DNA of 64,000 nt. Source: Budorcas taxicolor (taxonomy: Eukaryota > Chordata > Mammalia > Artiodactyla > Bovidae). Shown here piece after piece: positions 33,501 through 45,075 of the stretch. The notes under the pieces were generated by a model. That model saw only the letters and a program-made list of their open reading frames with translations. It was not told the DNA's origin and made no database searches. Position numbers and translations under genes: made by a program. The DNA lies in assembly GCF_023091745.1 (NCBI RefSeq), contig NC_068910.1, positions 9,708,272-9,772,271 of the forward strand, read 5' to 3'. Numbering within the stretch: the first letter of the stretch is position 1; every line of letters starts with the position of its first letter.

Positions 33501-36500
33501 GAAAATCCTAGTGAAAGCTTCTGATGGATTTGTTTATTTCGTTATTGAGGGGTGAGTGAAGAGGGGGGTATGACTTGAAGTTCTCATCATAATCACTTAT
33601 TGGATACAAAAAGAAACAATTCTCCAATAGAGGTGGATGCTGGGCATACCAGACAATGGGATGTTCATTACCCAGATTATTATTTTTTAATCAGTCATGT
33701 TTGAGAAAACAGATAAGTCTCATAACTAATGAATAACCTAAGGACCACAAGGAAATTATAAAATGAGCCATATTCTTTCAAGATTGGGGATCACCACAGT
33801 GAAACTTGTTCATTCACTCACTCAATAAATGCTGTGCTAGGCTCAATAGGGCACACTGGGGATCCCAAGGGGAGGAATAATGGTACCTGTCTTTGAAGTT
33901 CTCAGTCTTGTTAGGGAAACAGGTATGTGATGGATAAATTAACAAGTGAGCCAGAGTTAATAGTTATGAGCAACAGAAGTAACTATTTAAATGAAAAAGG
34001 AATTTATTAAGAGGGTATTGGAATGGCTTCTGGTTCTGAGTAAGACAGAATAAGCATACAACATCCTATTGCTCCCACTGAATGCAACCAAGACCTGATG
34101 TGTGCATGTAGCATCTGAGGACTCTGAAAAATAAATAGTAGCAGGTAGATTGAGGAAGGGAACTTGGATTTTAAGTATGATAGCCTAGCCTTAAGATTTC
34201 TGGGGTTTTGTTTTTAACCAAAATGTAAGATGTTTGCTCTGTGACAGACACTGTCAAGAAAATGAAAAGACAAGCTACAGACTGGAAAAAACATATTTGC
34301 AAACTACATTTTCAACAAAGGACTTGTATCCAGAATATATCAAGAACTCTTAAAACTCAACAATAAGAAATAAGCAACTGAATAAAAAAAATGGGAAAAA
34401 AATTGTAGCAGACACTTCATCAAAGAAAACATATGGATGGCAAATACAGGAAACACCATTAGCTATTTTGAAAATACAAATTAAAATCACAATGATATTA
34501 CTAATATGAGCAGATGATATTCAGTTCAGTTCAGTTGCTCAGTCGTGTCCGACTCTTTGCGACCCCATGAATCGCAGCACGCCAGGCCTCCCTGTTCATC
34601 ACCAACTCCCGGAGTTCACTCAGACCCACGTCCATTGAGTCAGTGATGCCATCCAGCCATCTCATCCTCTGTCCCCTTTTCCTCCTGCCGCCAATCCCTC
34701 CCAGCATCAGAGTCTTTTCCAATGAGTCAACTCTTTGCATGAGGTGGCCAAAGTACTGGAGTTTCAGCTTTAGCATCATTCCTTCCAAAGAACAGCCAGG
34801 GCTGATCTCCTTTAGAATGGACTGGTTGGATCTCCTTTCAGTCCAAGGGACTCTCAAGAGATATTACTTGAGATGATATTACTACTCATCTATTAATGTG
34901 ACTAAAAATAAAACAGACAAAAATTGACAATGCTGGGCAAGAATATAGACCAAATGGAAATCTTGCTGGAGGATATGCAAAATGATACAGCCCCTTTGGA
35001 AAAGTTTGTCAGTTTCTTATAAAATTAAACAGTTTACTATCTGCCTCTGCAGTTCTACTCCTAGGTATATAACCTAGATAAATGAAAACTTATGTTTTCA
35101 TAAAAGTCTATACAATAAAGTTTATTGTAGCCTTGTTCATAATCACCAAGAACTGGGCACAACCCAAATGTCCTTCAATGTATGAATGGATAAACTATGG
35201 TACGTCCATACAATGGAACACTACTCAACAATGAAAAGGAGTAAACTATTGCTATACAACAACATAGATGAACCTTAAAGGCACTCAGTTCAGTTCAGCT
35301 CAGTTGCTCAGTCGTGTCCAACTCTTTGTGACCGCATGGACTGCAGCACACCAGGCTTCCCTGTCTGTCACCAACTCCCGGAGCTTGCTCAAACTCATGT
35401 CCATTGAGTTGGAGATGCCATCCAACCATCTCAACCTTTGTCATCCCCTTCTCCTCCCGCCTTCAATCTTTCCCAGCATGAAGGTCTTTTCTAAGGAGTC
35501 AGTTCTTCATATCACATGGCCAAAGTGTTGGAGCTTCAGCTGCAGCATCAGTCCTTCCAATGAATATTCAGGACTGATTTCCTTGAGGATTGGCTGCTTT
35601 GATCTCCTAGAAGTCCAAGGTGCTCTCAAGAGTCTTTCAATGGCACTATGCTGAAAGAAGCCAGTCCAAAGACTATATACTGTATGATTCAATTTATATG
35701 ACATTCTGAGAAAAGCAAAACTATAGGGATGGGTATTAGGTCAGTGATTGATTACCAGGGATTAGGGGTGTGGGCTGGTCTTTATCACAATGAGACAGCC
35801 TGAAGGATTTGTTTGGGGGATACTGTCTCATATCCTGGTTGTGGTGGTTGTTAACATGAATCCTAAATTTGTGATAAAACTCACAGGACTGTGTACACAT
35901 ACATATACAAATTTCCTATGTTAATTTAAATTTTTTAAACTGTTAAACATTATTGAAAGACATTAAGTGGTTCATTTTATTAGGATTATGTTCAACTGCA
36001 TTGACATATGTACTCTCATTCTTGTAATAATAATAGAAGTATTTAAAAGATGCTTATTTTTCTTTAATGCAAAAAATCATCCTGAAGTGTGTGGTCCAGG
36101 GCTCCTTCTAGCAGTGTGAATCTAGCAGATTCCTAAAATATGATTCTTCTCAGTCCTCACAGTGCTTGGAGCTTTTATATCAGATTTCCAGACAGCTGAT
36201 GGATGAAGGAAGGAAGAAGAGTATTTTCTGTTCCCTTTAGGATTTTGTTTTTCTTGGTCATGACATGTGGCTTGCAAGATCTTAGCTCCTCAACCAGGGA
36301 TTGAACTTGGGCCAACGGCACTGAAGGCATGGAGTCGTAACCACTGGATTGCCAAGGAATTCCCGAGGATGGAATGTCATCTACCTAGGTTGTCAGGGTG
36401 TGGCAGGTGAAGATTAGGAATCCAGTTTGCAAGGAAGAAAATGAGGCCAATTTAAGTTTCTGCCATAATCATACAATTGCCAACAACTACCTACCATGGA

Positions 36501-39500
36501 CAACTTTCCAAACAAAGTCTCAAAATCAGTCCTGTGCAGATTCTGCTGCCTACTAGCCTCTGCGCAGAATGCACTAGACCCTTCCCTCCACTGCTGTCAG
36601 TGCAGTCCCCTTTCATCAGTCCCACGGAGCTCCATCTTTCTGCTACGACAGCCACAGCCACCAGAGAAAGAGGTCACAGTATTTTTATCCCGACTCCCAT
36701 TCTGACAAGATGTATGTGAAGGGAGAGCCCAAGTTCAGGAAAAGCTCAGAAAGCAAGTCCTGGCACTCTCAGCCTCAAGAGGAGGAAAGGGACTATGCTT
36801 CTTCCCAAGATCCCTAATCTGAGGAACTCCTCAAACAGTAAAGAGGATCAGATGGAGAACAACCTAAAATAAAGAATCTAGACTTTTCACTCTAAGTACA
36901 AATTTGTAAATGCTGTAGTAGAGGTTTCATCCAAATGCTTTGGGAGCCCTGAGGACAGGCTTCCAGTTCTGACTGGGGGCGTGAGGAAAAACTCCATCCA
37001 AGGGAGCACATCTAAACTGAGTAGGAGTTTTGGGCAGAGATCTTGGGTCTGTCAGATTCTCAAGTCTGCCTCTGAATCAGCTTACTCTGTGAACCACCAT
37101 TAACACTGTTTTATATAACTCTGCTCTATTTTTGTATACTCTCAAAAATAAAAATGGAATTGTTTCCTATGGATTATTTTCAATCTGTTTTTTAATTTAA
37201 TAATATTGAATGGTTATATTTCTGTTTCATCTATAAAATCATTTCGGTGGATCATTTAGAGGGTTAGGTTTTAAATGTTTAATACATATGAGAAATGCCA
37301 AGGATATACAGTGAGGTAATGATAATCTTTCAACAAATGATGTTGGGAAAACTGAATCCCTATGCAAAACAATGGAAAAGGATCTTTATCTTATACCATT
37401 CACAAATATCAACTCAAAATGGATTAAAGACGTAAATGTGAGACTTGAAACCATAGAACACCTAGAAGAAAACATAGGGAAAAACATTCTTGACATTGGC
37501 CTTGGCAATGATGTCTTGGATATTACATAGGTAACAAAAGCAAGAATAGACAAATGAAATGACATCCAAGTACAGGCATCCTTCAGTATCCACAGAAGAC
37601 TGGTTTCAGGAGTCCCTGCATATACCAAAATCCAATGATCCTCAAGTCCCATAGTCGGCCCTCTATATCTTCAATTTTGAATGCACAGATTTAACCAATT
37701 GAAGATGGAAATTTCTGTCCATGTTTGGCTGAATCTGAAGATGTGAAACCCTGGAACGTAAAGGGCCAACTCTATTTATTGAATGAAAAATCAGCATATA
37801 AGTGGACCCATGCATTTCAAACTTATGTTGTATAAGGGTAAAAAGTTTCTGCACAGCAAATGAAATCATCAACACAGTGAAAAGGCAACCTATGGGATAG
37901 AATATACTTGCAAACCATATATCTGATAAAGGGTTAATATAAAACATTAAAGGAATACCTACAACCCAGTCGCAAAAACAAACAAAATAAACCCAAAATA
38001 TCCTGATTAAAAGATGAGCAAAGGAATTTAATGGACAGTTCTCCGAAGAAGACATTCAAATGGCCATCAGTTATATGAAAAGATGCTCAGCTTCACTAAT
38101 TATCAGGGGAATGCTAATCAAAACCACAATTAGATATCATCTCACACCTATTAGAATGAGTATCATTTAAAAAATTAATAACAACTGTTGGCAAGTTTAT
38201 AGAGAAAAGGGAACCCATATACACTGTTGATGGGTGTGAAAACTGGTGCAGCTACTTTAATTTTTTTGCCACATCATAAGGCTTGGGGGATCTCAGTTCC
38301 TCGAGGTCAAACCTGCGCCCTTGGCAGTGAAAGCTCAGTGTCTTAACCACTGGACCTCCAGGGAATTCCCTAGTGCAGCCATTTTAGAAAACAGTATAGA
38401 GGCTTCACAGAACATTAAAAACAGAACTACCACATGATCCAGCAATTCCACTTCTAAGTATATACCCGAAGGAATTGAAATCAGGATCTTGAAGAGATAT
38501 CTGCACTCTCATGTTCATCATAGCATTATTTAAAATAGCCAAGAATGGAACTAACCTAAATATCTATCAATGGATAAATGGGAAAGAAAAAATGGTATAT
38601 ACATACAGTGAAATATTCTTTAGCCTTAAAAAAAAAGGAAATCCTGTCACTTGTAACAACATGAATGAACCTGGAAGACATTATGATAAATGAAATAAGC
38701 CAGACATAGAAGGAAAAATACTAATTATATGCTACCACTTATACAAGGAGTGTGAAATAGTCAAATTCATAGAAGCAGAGAGGTGAATGGTGGTTGTCGG
38801 TGGGGAAGGTGTGGGGGAAACAGGAAGTAATACTCAAAGGGTACAAAACTTCAGTTTATACAAGATGAATAAATTCTAGAGAGCTACTTATACAGCATAG
38901 TGTCTATAGTTAACAATACTCCTATATTTTAAAATTTGTTTAGAGGGTGGATCTTTGTTAAGTATTCTTATCACTAATAATAATAAAGAGGGTAGAAGGA
39001 AACTTTCTGAAGTGGGAGATGTATTTATGGCATAGATTGTAGAGATGGTTTCATGGTTGTATACTTATCTCCAAACCTGTATATGTTAAATATGTCCAGC
39101 TTTTTGTGTGTTAATCATACCTCAATGAACTAATTTAAAAAATTGAGTCCTGACCACTCAGAAGAGATGATGACTACAAGCAACTGGCACAGCTGTCATT
39201 GTACAAGACTAGGAGTTCTTTTTGTTCAAAATTTCTAAAGCATTGCTCCACTACCTTATAGATTTCTGGGTGCTTTTAAGAGGCCTGCTGCCATGCAGAT
39301 TCCTGAGCCTGTATATATCACTTGCTTTTTTTAATTTCTGCAAACTTTTAGGACCTTCTCATTATCCTTAGAGTTCTGAAATTTGACAGCACAATGTTTG
39401 ATGTGGCTCATCATAAGCCCTTGGCATGGAGGAATTCCTTTTGCCCTGTAAACTTGTGTCTTTTGGTTCTGGGAATTTTTCTTTTATTATACCTTGGGAA

Positions 39501-42500
39501 ACCTCCTATTTTCACTCTTCTTACTGTCTGGATCTCCAATTTTGGTCAAGCATTGAATCTCCTGCATTGATTCTCTAATTTTTTTTTTAATATTTACTTG
39601 TTTTTCATCTGTCTTTTTTCTGTTTTCTATTACATTTCCATACGGTATCTTCTGGTTAATTCTATTTGTTTAATTTCTGCTATTTTAATTTATAAGTACC
39701 TTTTCTTATTCTTATTATCTACTTTTATAATTTAATATTCTGTTCTTATCCTTAGTTCACTAAATTTTCATTTTAGATTTTTATTGTTTTCAGGTCATGT
39801 CTTAATCTTATTCATAAAACTGTATGGTTTGTAGGACTCTGAAATGGTTCTATCAAATTCCTCTTTTAAAGTCAGTCTTATGGAGCATCCATAAGACTGT
39901 GGCATGAAGAGCTGTCCTATTGGGGTTCAAAAATTGATATATCCATTGTATAAAGAAACAAAAATCTGTAAAAATTTTTAATGATGAGCCTTGTCTGATT
40001 TTTTTCAAAAGTGGGATATATGAGGAATAATTATGATAATTTATTTTTCATTAAAAATCAATATCATTCCCAGAATTATCTCCATTCTTACAGACAAAAT
40101 AATAGTCATTAGACTAACATATGTCCAGGAATTTTTGACTATCCATAGGAAGTCACTATCCTCTGAAGCCATGTTGCCATAAAAATGAAAGCTGGTGTGT
40201 TCTACTATAGAAACCACTTGAATTGCTAAAATTCAACCTCATTTAAGATCCATATAGAGTAAATTTTAAAAAACAGAATAAATTTTGTTTCACTTTGGAA
40301 ATGATCACGAAAAGTCAGTGTTCCCCTTTTCTAATCTGGGCACTAAGATTTCTCAGGGTTGTCTTCAGCTCTGATCAACCACTGTTTTGATGCTGCACTG
40401 GTAGAATCCTGCTATGTTCATGGAATCAATTTTGTTACCTACTGTTTAAATATTTTGCAAAGGTTCACTTTCTTTTTTTCTCTATTTTAGTGAGACTTTA
40501 TACAACTTAATTTCCCATATGAAAGAAAGCATTCACAAGGTAAGTATACCACATTTGAAGGTGTTAGAACATCTTACATTTTAAGAAGTTTAATAATTGT
40601 TTTTTGTTCATATAATATAGCAGTATTTTAACTACTCTTTTTTTATCATTAAGTGACAGTTTGCCAAGTTAGTAAAATGAGGCAACAGTGTGTGAATTAC
40701 TTCCTAATTTGGGGTTTCTTAGTTACAGACATCAGTGGAAGAGTCTGAGGAACATCTCAGTTCCAGAAGTCAGTCTATTTTGGATTCTCTGGAAACTGTG
40801 GCCAAGACAGGTGAGTCTCGTGTTTGAGGTTACCGGCAGGGGGCGCTGGCGAGCAGTGAATGTGAACTTGCTGACCCTAGTCAGGTTTCTGCCAGTGGTG
40901 AGGTTCCAGAGTGTTTCAGATGAGAGAATGGGTACGAAGATGAGCCCTGAAGAGATGTGGAGCTGAACTGGGTTGCAGGCCCCAGCCCTGTATGGGAATG
41001 CCTGGTCCCTCCATGCCTTTTTTGAAGCACCAATCCCCCACCCAGTAACCCAGCTGCTTCAAGGCAGCTGGTTCTGCCAGATTTCTAATCTCAACACCTG
41101 AAGTGAATCAATGGCATCCCTGAGTCTCAAGTGAACTGCTGGCTGTGTTGTCTAAAAGGCTCCCTTGCTCTCTTAGGACTTAGAAATAAAGATACCACTC
41201 CTTCAGGAGTCAGAAATACTCCAGTCACCTACTGTTCTGCTTGCTGCCTTCACTTCAATGACAGCTGTTTTGTAGTGAATCACAGCATCTTTCTCAATTT
41301 CAGTTACAGTCTGTGGTCTGTAAAGTCCTCTGTTCGGTCAATCAGTGATTTACGTTTAGGTGAAACCATGGTTCAGGCCCTTATTCATCAGAAGGGAGCC
41401 ATGACACAGGTCTCCTTAGATGAACACTTCCCCTGGAACCAACAGCTTTTCAGCTCAACAGCAAGCTGATGACTGCATCTGCACTTGTTTGCATTTGTCT
41501 CTGTGTTTATTTTTTTTACTTTAAACAAACTGAAGTCAACTTATTCAAATGCCAAGGGATGGATTGCTCATGATTTACAAAAATTAATGCCTTTGTGTAA
41601 CTTTGAAATTAATCCCCATCTGTCTGCAAAGAAGCACTGTACTGTCTGCTGGCTTCCAACCTGAGTATCCCACACACAGGGCCACTGTGCATTTGCTTAG
41701 AAACCAGTTCTGGAAGCCCAGGACTGTTACCCTCACAAGAAGATGCAAGACAAAGAGCAGAAGGAAAAAGGCGGCTTCCGGTGTTTAACGTGATAAAACA
41801 GCTCATTGTAAGTGCCGAAAGGCAGGCACTCTTTTTACTCCTCACATTTAAAACTAGGTGAAATATTGATATAAAAAGGAGGACTGCAGCAGAGTCCAGA
41901 ACAGGGAATGGAAGTGCTCAAGGCCACAACACAGGGTCAAGGCAGAGAGAGGAGAGCTGAGTCTGCAAAGGGAGACATAGGCCTGCCTCGGTAGACACAG
42001 GGATCCTGATTCTTCCCTCCTGACAGTTCCTTAACTTTCAGAGCTTAAGACTGACCAGGCAAACAGTAAAACACTGTGGCGTTACATTAATTAAAAGCCA
42101 GGTCATTCTTAAAAATAGGCACGCAAGTAGCTTGTCCAGAGCCATTCCCTTTCTTGGTAGGCAGTCACTGAGAGGAACCAGGTAAATCTGCTGTCAAATG
42201 GCTAGGCCCAGTCCAGCTAGCCTAGAGCACCGAAGCTGCCAGTCAGTGCATTCTGCAGGCTTTCAGTAGGCATTCACTGTGTTTGGAAGGGGGCAGATAC
42301 TATGTGAAAGCACTCTCTCGGTTTATAATGTAATTCACACCTTCACAGAATGAGGTCATAAAGTCTTTCCCCAGTCACACTCTGCCTGTACAACCAGAAG
42401 GATCACTCAAAGCCATCTAATCTAACTCCCCTTCTTCTTCAGTTGAGGACACCAAGAACCAGATGAACAGAATGAATTGCCAAGGCCATCCACAATCCAC

Positions 42501-44965
42501 TTTACCTTGGGTTTATGTGGGGTAATTAGTACACAGCAGTACTTTCACCTAAGATGTATAAATTCTATTGAAAAGTATGATCATTAGGAGAATAAAAAGG
42601 AGAGGCCACTATCAAAATCAGAAAATACCTCTTTTGGAAAATAGGTAACTCCATACATCAAAATTCATTCCACAGGAATCAACATACTGTGTGGTGATTA
42701 AATCATAAATAGAACTATAAGAAGCATGAGCAACATTTTTATAATTTTAGAGTGAGAAATGCCTTTCTGAGCAAGGCACAAGAAGAATGAAAGCCATCTA
42801 TATGAACCATGTTGGAATGGAAATATTTATTAATTGATAAATGAAGGTAGCAAGGTGCTTATGTTCACATGGCTTGCTCCAGGACACATCTTATGGCAGA
42901 GAGAGATCAGTCGGTGAAAACTGGGAAGGGTACCCTATAAAAAGGGAGGAATGAGCAAACTCCTCTTGTACATGGAGCCTTCCAGACCTTCACTCAGGTG
43001 GCTTTCATTAGCACAGCAGGGAGAGCAAAACTATAAAGGGAAATCACTGGCCATCAGTGGAAAAGCATCAGTGTACAACCTCATCTCAATGGAGCCCTTG
43101 TTGAATCTCTAAAATAGAAATAAAATCTTTTTTGAGGATGGCAACAAGGTGATGGGGAGTAGAAGGACCTTCAGTTCACCTCCTTTTACAAGCATGCCAA
43201 AATCACAAGTAACTGCTGAACAACCATCAATAAAAAAGACTGGAATCTACCCAAAAAGGGGGGTCAAATTCAAAGCCATAAAGAAGAAACCATGAAATGG
43301 TAGGAGTGGCACACTGACAATATGATCAAATCCCATCCCACCCAGGTGGGCGAGAATCATTGTATTGCAGACGTTTTCCATACGGGCGAGAGCTCTGAGC
43401 CCTGCGCCAGGCTCCCCAGCCCGGGAGTCCGGCATGGGGAGGAAGCGCCCCCAGAGCATTTGGCTTTGAAGGGCAGGGGAGCTTGACTGCAGGAGCCCCT
43501 CAGGACTGGGCAAACAGAGACTCCATGCTGGGTAGGCAAAAGCAGCGACTCCCTGCTGGTCTCGGAGGGTTTCCTGGAGAGGTGAGGGCAAGGGTGGTGG
43601 GGGCCACTTAGCAGGGTCCTGCATGAACTCTGGCTGGAGGCAGACATTCCAGGTCCCTGGTACCAAGACCTGGCCCCACCAACAGCCTGAAAACTCCAGT
43701 GCTGGAACGCTCAGACCCCACAGAATCATCTTGACAAGAAAACAGAGGGCTTCCCTGGTGGTCCAGTGGTTAACAACCCGCCTGCCAATGCAAAGGACAC
43801 AGGTCTGGGAAGACCCCACATGCCAAGGGGCAACTACACCTGTGCACCACAACTGCTGAAGCCAGGGCACCACGCACTGAGAGCCTGTGCTCTGCAAGGA
43901 GAAGAGCCACCGCAGTGAGAAGCCGTGCGCCACAAGAGAGTAGCCCCGCGCAACTAGACAAAGCCTCGCGGCAAGGAAGACCTAGTGCAGCCCCCAAATA
44001 ACCAAGTAATAAAGAAAATCATCCTAAAAGAAAATAGAAATATTGGCAGTATGCTGGCAGTGCACTCAGGGGTCCTGCGGATCTGTCTCTTCCTTCAGCA
44101 GTGTTTGGATGGAACAGACCCAGGGATGCCCTTTGCTCTCGCCTCTGACCACCCTCCAACTTTTTTTCCACTCACAGATTTCGAGTCAGCCATTCAGCTA
44201 TCCTCGGCCACCAGGCCCAGCCAAGACCATTTTTTGAGATTAACTCCTTATTACCCATCAACCATCTGAGCTCCCAGATTTGTCACAATTATTTCCTCAA
44301 GGTGGAGGCCACTGTCGACCGCCTGGTCAACAGGCGTCTGCAGACCTCGTCTCCTACCTCTCTCTAGAGGGTGTGGGCCACTGTTTTCCATTTACTGGCT
44401 GAGCAGAAGCACCAGGGCGTTAGCGTCTCTGGAAAATGCAAAATCACTGTGGTGGCCGCTCCCTGTTCCAGGACGCGCCGAAGCCATCTCAAGAGAAGTG
44501 GGTAAGGCCCATGACGCTTACGGAGACGGCTGTGTTCATGGAGAGGAACCGGAACCAGGCCTGTGTCGACCTGCGCGCCCCGGGCTCCGCCCGTGCAGAA
44601 CCCGCCTGTGGCTTCCGGGAGAGCCACTTCCTGGAGAGGCAGGTGAAGCTCATCAAAAAGATGGCGACCACCTGATTAACCTCTGTGGGCCGGCTGGTCC
44701 CCAGGCAGGGCTGGGCGAGTATGTCTTTGGTAGGCTCACCCTCAAGTCTCCCAAGCACAGTGGCCTTTGAGGAGCCCCTCTGGTTTCCGTGCTTCTACCT
44801 GAAGCCCCTTTCTGCAGCCACAAGGCAGCTTTTTAACCACCCTGGAGCCCTCTCCCAAGCCTTGGACCAAGTGTAAACAGGAAAACTTTTGGAAGAAAGA
44901 GATTGTCCAGAGTATGGAATGTTACAACCAAGGCAGAAATGAAAGGAGTCCTCTTCTCCGGAAGA

Positions 44966-45004
<39 letters not shown>

Positions 45005-45042
45005 CCAAGGCAGAAATGAAAGGAGTCCTCTTCTCCGGAAGA

Positions 45043-45075
<33 letters not shown>

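Larger units (their letters stand above)
34230..35945 (+). mobile_element. L1 3' region (sense), interrupted twice by BovB
   Basis: It carries L1 ORF2 end and 3' UTR features in order: ACATATTTGCAAACTACATT, TTGTATCCAGAATATATCAAG, CTAGGTATATAACCTAG, AACCCAAATGTCCTTCAAT, GAATGGATAAACTATGGTAC and GTGTACACATACATATAC. BovB pieces sit at 34522-34870 and 35286-35641. Confidence 0.85.
37250..39130 (+). mobile_element. L1 3' region (sense), interrupted
   Basis: It has L1 ORF2 end features in order: CAAATGATGTTGGGAAAACTG, ATGGATTAAAGACGTAAATG, CACTAATTATCAGGGGAATG, TACCACATGATCCAGCAATTC, TATCAATGGATAAATGG and ATGAATGAACCTGGAAGAC, followed by 3' UTR. It is split by a DNA-transposon piece (about 37573-37785) and a CHR SINE (38253-38372). 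Confidence 0.87.

Noticed and set aside
43247..43933. 228-codon frame as an independent host gene
   Set aside because: It spans an L1 5' UTR piece and a CHR SINE, so it is repeat-derived. It is kept only as a low-interest antisense observation.
44436..44675. 80-codon ferritin-like open frame as a functional gene
   Set aside because: Start codon loss, an internal deletion and a frameshift show it is a fragment of a processed FTL pseudogene.
44795..45073. Cysteine/valine repeat proteins from the minus strand
   Set aside because: These are translations of the (AC)n microsatellites only.
44967..45073. CRISPR-like repeat-spacer arrangement
   Set aside because: Only two units exist, they contain AC microsatellites, and the genome is mammalian.
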